Virus record (IMG/VR): IMGVR_UViG_3300047548_000777
Coordinates: 1 to 64,000 of that record
DNA: 64,000 nucleotides
DNA from: a virus
Reading direction: 5' to 3' (one strand)
The notes beneath the pieces were generated by a model, which was not told the DNA's origin, did not search any database, and was given only the letters and a program-made list of their open reading frames with translations. The position numbers and the translations under genes are program-made. This document shows, one piece after another, positions 1 to 7,482 of this stretch (positions are counted from its first letter, which is position 1; each line of letters starts with the position of its first letter).

Positions 1-320
1 CCGCTACGAATCACCCAATCAATATAGTGATCAGGATACAACGGATTAACATTGCTAACATAACTTCCGAATTTAACAAATGCGTTATAATACGGACTTT
101 TTGCAAACTCGTCATATGTTTTATCGCCTTTGGCGTTTTGACTTAGTTTAAAGAACCGGTTGAAGGCATCGTAACCAATACGTACTGCCTTCTCGTCTTT
201 TTGCAAGTGCCTACGCTTTTGTTCGCAGACATGTGTCACTAGCGTGCTTTCTTTGGTATATCCATGTCTGCAGTATTGACAAATATAAGGTTTTTTCGTA
301 TTCACTTTTAAGTTCAACAT
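1..320 (-). CDS. Conserved phage protein with N-terminal zinc-finger-like motif (partial)
   Basis: The frame is open from an ATG at 318-320 to the window edge, giving 106 residues with the C-terminus missing. Residues 14-17 (CQYC) and a downstream H30/C32 pair form a C2H2/C2HC-like zinc knuckle, followed by a basic segment (EQKRRHLQKDEK) and an aromatic-rich region. I recall similar short zinc-finger-like proteins in marine T4-like phages, but no function is known to me. The start overlaps the stop of the next gene upstream (TAATG), so it is probably translationally coupled within the small-gene operon. A DNA- or RNA-binding role is only an inference from the zinc knuckle. Confidence 0.6.
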   Translation of the reverse strand, partial: MLNLKVNTKKPYICQYCRHGYTKESTLVTHVCEQKRRHLQKDEKAVRIGYDAFNRFFKLSQNAKGDKTYDEFAKSPYYNAFVKFGSYVSNVNPLYPDHYIDWVIRS

Positions 321-796
321 TAAAATAGGTCTTTAATTTCTTTGTCACTATACCCTAAATCTTTTGCTAGTTCTTTGAACTCTTTGAGCGTCATCAGTTC
401 CGCCAACAGTTCAAGTTCGTCTTGTTTACGATTAGGGTATACCTGCAATAAGAAGTTTAAACCTTTTTTGTTACTAGAATTCTTTTTCTTTAATCCAATC
501 CACTCATGAAAGAATATTTTTTGATTATTGTAGCTACACATGCATAGCAGTTGCCAAAGTAGCTTAGGATGCTTTTGTAACGTATTCCAGTGTTTATTAA
601 AATACTCGTTTACAGTTAAAACAAAATGTTCTTGTATATCACGTGGCTGTCCCTTTACGTTACTAATATAACGGTTAAGGATGAACAGTTCGCTTTTAAG
701 CGCCTTTTGATTTGTTTCATCAAGCTCATCCCATAGCGATCTTGCGCCAAGGTCAACTGCTACTAGTTTTTCTTTTAGTTCTACTTTAAATGTCAT
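320..796 (-). CDS. Hypothetical T4-like phage protein, 158 aa
   Basis: This is a soluble, probably all-helical protein with no signal peptide or membrane segment. The middle (KHPKLLWQLLCMC) is hydrophobic and the C-terminus (DELELLAELMTLKEFKEL) is a regular helix-turn-helix-like pattern. It overlaps both neighbours by about 4 nt (ATGA and TAATG junctions), so it belongs to the same operon as the small genes around it. It looks like a conserved protein of marine T4-like phages, but I cannot assign a function. I considered the small clamp-loader subunit gp62 and found no convincing match. Confidence 0.6.
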   Translation of the reverse strand: MTFKVELKEKLVAVDLGARSLWDELDETNQKALKSELFILNRYISNVKGQPRDIQEHFVLTVNEYFNKHWNTLQKHPKLLWQLLCMCSYNNQKIFFHEWIGLKKKNSSNKKGLNFLLQVYPNRKQDELELLAELMTLKEFKELAKDLGYSDKEIKDLF

Positions 797-1098
797 TGAT
801 CTTCCATTGGCAAAGTACCGTTACTGCATTTGCATTCGGCATTGGTAATTTCTTGAAGCATACGTTTTTCTTGTACCGTTAGTTTATCTTTATCAGTTCT
901 ACGTGGATTTCCACAAAGCATGCACCCTGGACGACCGCAATCCATTGCATGACGTTTTGCCAGTCGATGCGGTTGTTGAATAACTCGGTCATAACTGGTG
1001 TAACTACGTGATTTAGCAATTTTAACTTGCCGACACACTGCAGATTCCGATTTCAAAATACGTTTACTATGATTAAATTTATCAATGTCGTTGCTCAT
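793..1098 (-). CDS. Hypothetical Cys-rich small protein, 101 aa
   Basis: The protein is small and basic. Residues about 52-63 hold a cysteine-rich segment (MDCGRPGCMLCGNPRR), and two more cysteines (CKC) lie near the C-terminus, suggesting metal binding. The phrase KRHAMDCGRPGCMLCGNPR resembles a short motif I associate with small conserved proteins of marine myophages of unknown role. The start overlaps the stop of the upstream gene, and the 3' end overlaps the next start by 4 nt, as expected in a tightly coupled operon. Function unknown. Confidence 0.6.
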   Translation of the reverse strand: MSNDIDKFNHSKRILKSESAVCRQVKIAKSRSYTSYDRVIQQPHRLAKRHAMDCGRPGCMLCGNPRRTDKDKLTVQEKRMLQEITNAECKCSNGTLPMEDQ

Positions 1099-1343
1099 TT
1101 TGGATCATCCTTACTTAATCTATATATCATTATAGCACGGTTTAACGCATTCTGTAAAGTTACATTTTGTTCGGATTCTATCAGAACATCATTCCAGAGA
1201 TTAAAATATCGATCAGTTAATGTTTTAAATGCGTCAGTATCGAAGCCTATCATTTTACGATCCGGTTTTCCAAACTCTCTGGCATACACTCTACCGTTAG
1301 CCCGTTCATAAACATAAACTTTGGGTTTATTTGGTGTAGTCAT
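1095..1343 (-). CDS. Hypothetical protein, 82 aa
   Basis: This short soluble ORF starts with an ATG that overlaps the previous gene's stop and ends overlapping the next ATG. The N-terminal half is rich in Tyr, Arg and Lys (KVYVYERANGRVYAREFG); the C-terminal half is a predicted helix. No recognised domain. It is supported mainly by its perfect fit in a chain of overlapping genes on the same strand. Confidence 0.5.
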   Translation of the reverse strand: MTTPNKPKVYVYERANGRVYAREFGKPDRKMIGFDTDAFKTLTDRYFNLWNDVLIESEQNVTLQNALNRAIMIYRLSKDDPK

Positions 1344-1531
1344 TCTAAAGTTCCCTTTATTTTTTCAATTAGAAAATACTTTTTTTCCAACCAGGTGTAC
1401 TCGTATACAGGAGTCCCTGGACCGGTGTACATTTTAATTCCCAGATACGCTCTTTTAAACCATATTAACTTTCCAGAAGTACTACACCGATGTGGTAGCC
1501 ACGCAAATGTATAACTCCAGGATGCAGGCAT
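1340..1531 (-). CDS. Hypothetical protein, 63 aa
   Basis: This very short ORF is rich in Trp and Tyr (WSYTFAWLPHRC, GKLIWFKRAYLG, YEYTWLEKKYFL). The pattern looks like a compact beta-rich phage accessory protein. It overlaps the genes on both sides, which supports real translation. I recognise the general look from other T4-like phages, but no function is known. No signal peptide and no catalytic motif. Confidence 0.5.
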   Translation of the reverse strand: MPASWSYTFAWLPHRCSTSGKLIWFKRAYLGIKMYTGPGTPVYEYTWLEKKYFLIEKIKGTLE

Positions 1532-2037
1532 TATAGTAACTTGTCTAATTGAATGATTTCGTGCTGTCTGCTAATGTCTTTAACAAAATAGCAGCAGTTT
1601 GGTTTGGCCCCAATTTGTGTAGGAACAGCTAATAGATGGCCCGCTTTCATTTTAGGGAAATACCATTTTACATCGTTGTAGAAATTAATAATTTCAATCG
1701 GTCGAAAATCTAATTTAAAGCTGCTCATTGGGTTAAAGCATAATGCATTGAATCCCCTATCGTTTAGACTAGTTAATGGAAGAATTTCGATGTCGCAATT
1801 GCTTTGATTATCGCCAACTGCAATGGACCAATCCAGTGGCATTGTAACTTCATCATTGCCTATTTTAAGTACCATTGCTGGTGCATTAAAACTTTCTAAG
1901 AAAATCAGAGGCATGTAAAAGAAGTCAGGTTCTGCAGGATTACTATTGTCTAGTACTGCGAATCTCATATTATCGTCTACTTCTTCGGGTAAATTGTTTA
2001 AATCAAAGGAGAAATTGTCAATGTTTAATATTTGCAT
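1531..2037 (-). CDS. Conserved hypothetical protein, 168 aa
   Basis: The protein is acidic and beta-rich. The C-terminal half (SLNDRGFNALCFNPMSSF, then VKWYFPKMKAGHLLAVP and CCYFVKDIS) contains the most distinctive segments and resembles uncharacterised marine T4-like proteins. It is the first gene behind the host-type promoter at 2060-2088 and overlaps the next gene by 1 nt. It is therefore probably an early gene leading the small-gene operon to its left. No enzyme motif is visible and the function is unknown. Confidence 0.65.
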   Translation of the reverse strand: MQILNIDNFSFDLNNLPEEVDDNMRFAVLDNSNPAEPDFFYMPLIFLESFNAPAMVLKIGNDEVTMPLDWSIAVGDNQSNCDIEILPLTSLNDRGFNALCFNPMSSFKLDFRPIEIINFYNDVKWYFPKMKAGHLLAVPTQIGAKPNCCYFVKDISRQHEIIQLDKLL

Positions 2038-2059
2038 AATTGTTATTAAAGATGCCGTA

Positions 2060-2088
2060 ATAATACAACATCTTTAAGAGATTGTCAA
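2060..2088 (-). promoter_or_regulatory. Host-type (sigma70) early promoter
   Basis: Read on the minus strand, TTGACA (2083-2088), a 17-bp spacer and TATTAT (2060-2065) form a near-consensus sigma70 promoter in the gap between uvsW and the 168-aa gene. It should drive the small-gene operon at 1-2037. A short AAAGATG/CATCTTT inverted repeat overlaps the spacer and may be a weak hairpin. Confidence 0.7.
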
Positions 2089-2093
2089 TCAAG

Positions 2094-3551
2094 TTACCAT
2101 TTTATCTTTTCTAGGGTGTAGTCGTATTTTGCATCTTTGTAGAACTTCTTACGTTCGGTTAAATGCTTTTTAGCATACTTGCAGGTCGATGTAATATCCC
2201 AAATGTCTACTTTGTCTTTGTCCTCTGCTTTTCGTATTCCTCGACCAATTGATTGTATGACTCTAACAAATGATTTACCTGGTTCCAGTAGCACCAGATT
2301 AAAAATGCGGGGTATGTTGATACCCACAGCGGCAACGCCATATGTGGCAATGATGATTTTGTTGTTTGCTGTTTTGATTTCATCGTATTCCTCTTTTCTG
2401 TCTTTAGTTTTAACTTCTCCTGATATAAAGACACTATCAGGTAATTCATTTACAAAGAACTTGCCCGTATCAATACGATTAACCAATACCAAGGTATTTC
2501 CTGTCTGGCTAATACTTTTTACTAAATCACTGATATATCTCATTCGATTTTCGTCAGTCACAAGATACTTACTTTCATCAGCATACGATTTAAATTCGGG
2601 TAAGTCAACCAGCTGCAAGATATTAACATGGCAGCTTGCTAGGACTCCTTTTTCCTGCAATTCATGTGCAGCCACTTTACCTACTACTGGGCCAATACTT
2701 GCAAAAATAGCCTCGTACTCAGCAGGGTCCTTGGGAACAGTCCCAGTTAACCCCCAGCGTATACATGAGTTATTCAAGTTTTGAGTCAATAGATTTCGTA
2801 GCACATCAGCCTTTGCCATATGTACTTCATCTACCATAACGCATGCAACACCATCTAGAAATTCTGCAAGTGTGAGAATGTCCTGTTCTTGATTTTTAGA
2901 TTTTTTATCAAGGATATTCAAACTTTGCCAGGTAGCAATAGTATGAGTTTTATTTAAATCCTTACGGTCACCATAATAAACACCTACATCAAGCCCGCAA
3001 TTAATAAAGTCTTCTTCAGTTTGTTCAACCAGACTTTTGTTAGGAACAATGGTGATGGTGCGTCCATAAGGTTCGCACAGTTTTGCTAACGTAGCCGTAG
3101 TAATGGTTTTACCAAAGCCCGTGGCAATCTCTTGTAAACACTGTGGATTTTCTAAGAACCGATTTACGACTTCAACCTGGTCGTCTCGCAAACGTATTGG
3201 TTGTCCGGCAAATCGATGCCCAGCTGGCCAGCAACTATCGCCCCAGAAGTCTTCAGTAATTTTTGGAAAGTTAATACTCACAGGATTTCGAAGATCCTCG
3301 ATCTCTGCAACATCAATTCCGTTATTTTCAAGTATTTCAAGAATTCGAGGAAGCTGACTAAGATAGCCGTTACCTCCAAGACCAAAGAGGCTTACTGTGC
3401 CATCCCATCTGCCCAATCGGTAGGCGGGATGGTATTTTGCGTAGCCAACCTCATACTTAAACTCGTTGGCCAATTTTCGACGGATTTCTACTGGGAGACC
3501 ATCAATCTTAATATTTACTTCGTCTCGAATAATAAGTTTACAGGAGTGCAT
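2094..3551 (-). CDS. uvsW: UvsW-type DNA/RNA helicase
   Basis: This superfamily-2 helicase has 485 aa; T4 UvsW is about 500. Visible motifs are Walker A ATGFGKT (143-149), DEVH (241-244), motif III-like GLTGT (267-271) and motif VI QSIGRGIRK (433-441). The N-terminal ~100 residues match the place of the UvsW substrate-binding domain. In T4, UvsW unwinds branched DNA and R-loops, processes stalled forks and drives the switch to recombination-dependent replication. The start codon lies inside the 3' end of the upstream 390-aa gene (14-nt overlap), indicating co-transcription with the uvsY/uvsX cluster. Confidence 0.93.
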   Translation of the reverse strand: MHSCKLIIRDEVNIKIDGLPVEIRRKLANEFKYEVGYAKYHPAYRLGRWDGTVSLFGLGGNGYLSQLPRILEILENNGIDVAEIEDLRNPVSINFPKITEDFWGDSCWPAGHRFAGQPIRLRDDQVEVVNRFLENPQCLQEIATGFGKTITTATLAKLCEPYGRTITIVPNKSLVEQTEEDFINCGLDVGVYYGDRKDLNKTHTIATWQSLNILDKKSKNQEQDILTLAEFLDGVACVMVDEVHMAKADVLRNLLTQNLNNSCIRWGLTGTVPKDPAEYEAIFASIGPVVGKVAAHELQEKGVLASCHVNILQLVDLPEFKSYADESKYLVTDENRMRYISDLVKSISQTGNTLVLVNRIDTGKFFVNELPDSVFISGEVKTKDRKEEYDEIKTANNKIIIATYGVAAVGINIPRIFNLVLLEPGKSFVRVIQSIGRGIRKAEDKDKVDIWDITSTCKYAKKHLTERKKFYKDAKYDYTLEKIKW

Positions 3552-4710
3552 GAACTTCTTTGTCTAAAGGTTGTGTGTTTGTGTGATATACTACAAGATC
3601 AACATCGCTGCAATATACCGATGATTTATTGGATCGAAAACTATTGGTAAAGCTAATTACAGTTTTCGGTTTCCAATGATTCTTTATCATAAATTTTGGT
3701 AATTTATTATTGGATATGCCGGCAATAATAGTGCTGTCTCCTAAGTTTTTGTTATACCCACGTTCAGCAATTGCATGGTTAAAATTTTGAATATCCGACG
3801 ATTTATCATGCCTAAAGTATATCCCAACATCACCGGTTAATCCGCATGTTTTTATAGCGGCTTCTATCATCAACAGGACATTGGTATCTTTTTCAGGGCT
3901 GTGTCCTTCAAAAATTATTAGAGCCGGGAACCTATTAAGTTGGTGTAATGATTTGGCCAGGTCTTCAAATGAGACATGCTGTGGATTCACGTACACTTTT
4001 CTACTAGTTCGATATGCCAACTTTGAAGTCAAGGAATCATCGACAGATGACTTAGAAACGTCGTACTGATACCGAATTTTTCGATCATGTAGCAGTAATA
4101 GATTATTGTCATCAATCTCGCCCACGTCTTCCATAACTACAGTTTTTAGTTTTTGAGAACTAGTGGTAAAAATTTCAAAAGGTGTGGTTACCGTCTTTCT
4201 AATCTCTTCAATCTCTTGATAAAGAGTTAGAATTTTTTCGTCTATTTCAAAATCATCTTTCAAAAACGTACTAACAATTACCCTAACGTTATTTTCGTTA
4301 AGATAAATCACATACTTTGATCCTTTAGTTGTAAGCACACCCTCCAGGTTTGGAGAAACCTTTCCGAGTTTCTCCCTGAGCCGAGTATTAAAATTAAATT
4401 CTAATACAAAATGATTCAAAATATCCGGATCGATAGTAATTTTTCTCACTTTTTGAATCTCTCTAAAGTTTTTAGACCACATACTTGTGGCTAATGTATC
4501 GTCAATGTCCTGAAATAAACTACGGACCGCACTTAGGTTCTCTTTTAGAATTTTCACTAAAAGATTTGCCTGGTTCTCCGTCAGGAATACTCCGGATGAT
4601 ACCTGCTTTGCCAAACTTAACAGAATTCGTTTGTCTTTTTTTGGAATAAGACTTTGAATTACTGCAATATGCTGGCTAAGGTGCGGTAATATACTGTCAA
4701 TTGTGTGCAT
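3538..4710 (-). CDS. Unknown 390-aa protein in the recombination cluster
   Basis: The N-terminal ~60 residues are helical (SLIPKKDKRILLSLAKQVSSG...) and the C-terminal ~150 residues alternate strands and helices, with a hydrophobic strand FPALIIFEGHSP and later STIIAGIS and TVISFTNS. I see no Walker A or nuclease signature. Its 3' end overlaps uvsW by 14 nt and its start lies 9 nt from the stop of the nucleotidyltransferase gene. Operon position suggests a DNA-metabolism accessory role, possibly as a partner of UvsW, but this is inference. I do not recognise the family. Confidence 0.7.
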   Translation of the reverse strand: MHTIDSILPHLSQHIAVIQSLIPKKDKRILLSLAKQVSSGVFLTENQANLLVKILKENLSAVRSLFQDIDDTLATSMWSKNFREIQKVRKITIDPDILNHFVLEFNFNTRLREKLGKVSPNLEGVLTTKGSKYVIYLNENNVRVIVSTFLKDDFEIDEKILTLYQEIEEIRKTVTTPFEIFTTSSQKLKTVVMEDVGEIDDNNLLLLHDRKIRYQYDVSKSSVDDSLTSKLAYRTSRKVYVNPQHVSFEDLAKSLHQLNRFPALIIFEGHSPEKDTNVLLMIEAAIKTCGLTGDVGIYFRHDKSSDIQNFNHAIAERGYNKNLGDSTIIAGISNNKLPKFMIKNHWKPKTVISFTNSFRSNKSSVYCSDVDLVVYHTNTQPLDKEVHALL

Positions 4711-4719
4711 ACTAATATT

Positions 4720-5460
4720 TTACAGTCTTTCAATGTCTTCTTCAATACATATTTCACCATATTGCACTTCAAGTATATGGCAGGGTTCGGTAGTTTCATT
4801 TATTGCTTGATGCCAAACATTTTTTTCTATGATGTAGCTATGATTTGGCAATGCAACATAGTCTTTAGTTCCTGTAATTAGTTTACAGCTACCTTTTAAT
4901 ACATACCAATGCTCGTTACGTTTTGAATGTCGTTGCATACTCAATGCGCATCCGGGCATTATGATAAGTTCTTTAATTTTATAAGTTATCTTATCTTCTA
5001 AAACTCTATACCAACCCCAAGGACGTAGAGTCTTTGGAGACTTCCATTCCTCCAGTAACCAGCTGCTAGAATTCTTTTTATCTTCCCCGCCGACACCGAA
5101 AACAAACTCAACGTTAGGATCGTCAATATTCATTTCTGGAATGTTATCTTCTGTTCTATCGCCACCATTTGCAAAAATAATATGAGCATTAGGATAGCGC
5201 ATGCGGGTTAGTCTAATAGCATCACAGCTTGAGTTGTCATCATCATTATAGATAATGACTTCATCAACCACCCCCAGTGCACTTACTACAGAAAACCTCT
5301 CTCCTAATGGCATAAAAGGTCGACCTTTTTTCCTAGTCAGCCATTCGTCACTGTTTATTCCTACTACTAATGCATCGCCTAATTTTTTTGCAGCATTTAA
5401 GTAAGCGATATGCCCACTGTGCAAGGGGTCAAACCCCCCGGTGCATAAAACTATTTTCAT
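4720..5460 (-). CDS. Nucleotidyltransferase-cupin fusion (sugar-nucleotide enzyme)
   Basis: Two domains are visible. Residues 1-130 are a cytidylyltransferase-like (RfaE/TagD-type) Rossmann domain with GGFDPLHSGH (8-17, HxGH 14-17) and a downstream NGGDRTEDN segment that fits nucleotide binding. Residues about 145-240 are a cupin resembling the C-terminal domain of mannose-1-phosphate guanylyltransferase / type II phosphomannose isomerase, with RPWGWYRVL (146-154) and the metal-site pattern QRHSKRNEHW (176-185). The expected activity is transfer of a nucleotide to a sugar or polyol phosphate, with a cupin that binds or isomerises the sugar. It overlaps the uvsY-like gene by 4 nt, an odd place for a carbohydrate gene. 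Confidence 0.8.
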   Translation of the reverse strand: MKIVLCTGGFDPLHSGHIAYLNAAKKLGDALVVGINSDEWLTRKKGRPFMPLGERFSVVSALGVVDEVIIYNDDDNSSCDAIRLTRMRYPNAHIIFANGGDRTEDNIPEMNIDDPNVEFVFGVGGEDKKNSSSWLLEEWKSPKTLRPWGWYRVLEDKITYKIKELIIMPGCALSMQRHSKRNEHWYVLKGSCKLITGTKDYVALPNHSYIIEKNVWHQAINETTEPCHILEVQYGEICIEEDIERL

Positions 5461-5912
5461 AGTGATGCATCTTCCATACCAGATACACGAAGCTTGATTA
5501 TGTTAGATAGCTGCCATTGTTTAATATCAAGTGCTTTAGTAATACCAAGCCATTTGTTACGCAGTAGGGCGAATTCATTGATGATTTTTTCCATATCAAT
5601 TACATCCGATTCGCCATCAACGTATTTTTCAACGTCCCTGGATGTTAACGCTCTCTGATATGTTTCTAAGTATTTTCGAAATAATGAACTACGAAGACGG
5701 CGCAGTTCAATATTTAAATATTCTAGTATTGCTTCAATTTCTTGAAGTTGTGCAAACCTAGTCTCTACGATACCAGGCATACTTGCTGACGCTTTTTCGA
5801 TATTTCCTGCAATACGACTGTCTTTGCGAGCTTCTACAAGCTCGCTTTCAAAGTACGCAATTGCATCTGGAATATAAGAAATATCCTTAGATACCTTTGT
5901 GTACCAACTCAT
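5457..5912 (-). CDS. uvsY: UvsY-like recombination mediator
   Basis: The protein has 151 aa and is mostly helical. T4 UvsY is 137 aa and loads UvsX onto gp32-coated single-stranded DNA. The conserved-looking C-terminal stretch (RNKWLGITKALDIKQWQL then SNIIKLRVSGMEDASL) parallels the T4 UvsY C-terminus (a long amphipathic helix ending in IKHIQDMR-type sequence). The gene sits in the same operon as uvsX and uvsW with overlapping junctions on both sides. The assignment rests on size, helix pattern and context, because overall similarity to T4 UvsY is low. Confidence 0.6.
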   Translation of the reverse strand: MSWYTKVSKDISYIPDAIAYFESELVEARKDSRIAGNIEKASASMPGIVETRFAQLQEIEAILEYLNIELRRLRSSLFRKYLETYQRALTSRDVEKYVDGESDVIDMEKIINEFALLRNKWLGITKALDIKQWQLSNIIKLRVSGMEDASL

Positions 5913-6166
5913 TATTCTTCCTCGTCGTAATCCCAGTTGGATTCGTCTTCGTCGATGTCAAGCTCGTCGTCAGCATCTTGACCGAGGTAATACTCAATAG
6001 CCTCATCTAATGCATCATCGTGCCCAATTGCATCCTTAAGTGTTCTATCACTAACACCGTGATCAGCTAGTAGATCAACATAACGCTCTGCCAGACCTTC
6101 GATAGCCTTTTTGTCCGTGTACTCTTTTATAAGAAGCCAAATATCGGCGATTTGATTTTCATTCAT
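5912..6166 (-). CDS. Small acidic protein next to uvsX, 84 aa
   Basis: This is a helical N-terminal domain (about 60 residues) followed by an Asp/Glu-rich tail (DADDELDIDEDESNWDYDEEE). Similar short acidic proteins sit beside uvsX in marine T4-like phages; their role is unknown to me. The start overlaps the uvsX stop by 4 nt and the stop overlaps the uvsY-like start by 1 nt, so the three are very likely co-translated. An acidic tail could mimic DNA or bind the recombination proteins, but that is speculation. Confidence 0.65.
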   Translation of the reverse strand: MNENQIADIWLLIKEYTDKKAIEGLAERYVDLLADHGVSDRTLKDAIGHDDALDEAIEYYLGQDADDELDIDEDESNWDYDEEE

Positions 6167-7221
6167 TCTACAATTTCTCCAGTTTCAGGGTCAATGCTAG
6201 ATTGTACTACAACTGAGTCATCAAACTCAAGCATAATTTTATCCAACCCACCTTCTTCGTTACGTTCCCATTCTTTCCTGTACATTTTCAATTCCACACC
6301 ATCTTTTGAAACATATTTGAGACGGTTGCCATCTTTGGCTAGCAATCCCTTAGCTTCAAACAAATCAACCAAACCACTATAAGGGCTCATGCCTGTAGCA
6401 TATGGGATTTCTACCTGGACACTTTCAAAAGGTTTTGCATAACGTGTTTTCATGATCTTACAAGCAGCACGAATACCGTTAACAGTTGAAGTTTTGTTTC
6501 CATCTGCATCGGTCTTAAGTTTAAGCTTGCGCATAGCAATAACAATAGAGCTTGCGTAAATAAAACCCTGACCACCACTAATCTTATCGTCTGGATCAAA
6601 CATGTCTTGGCTTGCATAGGTATGGTTAGTACAAACTAGTCCAACGTTATAGCTACCAAACATGTTGACACAGTTTCGAACAAGTGCTGTTAGTGCCTTA
6701 GGTTTACGACCCATGTCACCTTTAAGGTCACCTGCTTCAAACTGATTCAGGTCCGTAGGAGTCAACAACATGCCCAGACTGTCAACAACAAACAGAACTT
6801 TAGGGCGTTCTTCCATGGCCTTATATTCTTTCATGAATTCAGAAATAGTCTTTGCTACATCATCGATCATGGCCATATTCAGTTTTAGAAGTTTGTCTGC
6901 GCCGGTATCAACACCTAGTGCATGCAGCCAACTTTCGTCAAGTGCGTTCTCGCTGTCAATTAGGATAACATAAATCCCTTGCTGTTGTGCATGACGTACA
7001 ATATTGCCGGAACAAATGTATGATTTGCCAGCACCTGACTCTCCTGCAAGGACGGTGACTTTACCTAGTGGAACACCTTTATTAAAGTCAGAGCTAATCA
7101 AATAATTTAGAGCATAATTGCCAGTAGAAATCCAATCAGTAGGATCATTAAAGCCGACACCAAGTCCGTCGATGCTTTTAGTTAGAGTTTTACGAAATTT
7201 TGTTAAATCAAAAGCCTTCAT
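6163..7221 (-). CDS. uvsX: UvsX RecA-like recombinase
   Basis: This RecA-family strand-exchange ATPase has 352 aa from the chosen start. Walker A GESGAGKS lies at 60-67, a Walker B-like VLFVVDSLG follows in the middle, and the NHTY and GGQGF segments fit RecA L1/L2 regions. The start at 7219-7221 is preferred over an in-frame start 18 nt upstream, because AAAGGA lies about 9 nt before it and it avoids overlapping the upstream gene. UvsX forms filaments on single-stranded DNA with UvsY and gp32 and drives recombination-dependent replication. It shares an operon with uvsY-like and uvsW. Confidence 0.95.
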   Translation of the reverse strand: MKAFDLTKFRKTLTKSIDGLGVGFNDPTDWISTGNYALNYLISSDFNKGVPLGKVTVLAGESGAGKSYICSGNIVRHAQQQGIYVILIDSENALDESWLHALGVDTGADKLLKLNMAMIDDVAKTISEFMKEYKAMEERPKVLFVVDSLGMLLTPTDLNQFEAGDLKGDMGRKPKALTALVRNCVNMFGSYNVGLVCTNHTYASQDMFDPDDKISGGQGFIYASSIVIAMRKLKLKTDADGNKTSTVNGIRAACKIMKTRYAKPFESVQVEIPYATGMSPYSGLVDLFEAKGLLAKDGNRLKYVSKDGVELKMYRKEWERNEEGGLDKIMLEFDDSVVVQSSIDPETGEIVE

Positions 7222-7222
7222 A

Positions 7223-7426
7223 TTATTCGTCCTTTTCAATCATAGTTGCTTCTTGAACTAAGGCAAGCAGCTGCTCAATAGTATTGCACAAGATCTTTGT
7301 GGTTTTATATTCTCCATCGGAATCTCGACCGGAAATTTCAAACATAAATCCATTGTCGTACATATAAACTGAGAAGCTCTCGTTTACCTTAGATAGCTTA
7401 TTAGAAATAGTTACAGTATTATTCAT
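7223..7426 (-). CDS. Conserved small protein between gp32 and uvsX, 67 aa
   Basis: The ORF is short and acidic, with a predicted beta-alpha fold (FSVYMYDNGFMFEISGRD, then KTTKILCNTIEQLLALVQ). Proteins of this look occur next to uvsX in marine T4-like phages and have no known function. AAGG lies 8 nt before the ATG, and the stop is 1 nt before the uvsX start, so coupling is likely. A strong hairpin precedes it (7444-7472). Confidence 0.65.
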   Translation of the reverse strand: MNNTVTISNKLSKVNESFSVYMYDNGFMFEISGRDSDGEYKTTKILCNTIEQLLALVQEATMIEKDE

Positions 7427-7443
7427 ATATCATGCCTTAAGAT

Positions 7444-7472
7444 GCCAATGAGAGTGGCATGCTCTCATTGGC
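7444..7472 (-). terminator. Perfect 11-bp hairpin between gp32 and downstream genes
   Basis: GCCAATGAGAG (7444-7454) pairs with CTCTCATTGGC (7462-7472) around a 7-nt loop. It lies between the gp32 stop and the next start codon. On the minus strand no U-run follows, so it is not a classical intrinsic terminator. It may be an mRNA-end stabiliser, an attenuator, or a processing site separating gp32 mRNA from uvsX mRNA. Confidence 0.6.
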
Positions 7473-7482
7473 TTGACGTAGA

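Noticed and set aside
320-796. Clamp-loader small subunit gp62
   Set aside because: Length is similar to short versions, but I could not see the conserved gp62 segments, so no name was given.
2207-2449. 80-aa minus-strand frame inside uvsW
   Set aside because: It lies in another frame of the helicase gene, with no start signal and no conserved features.
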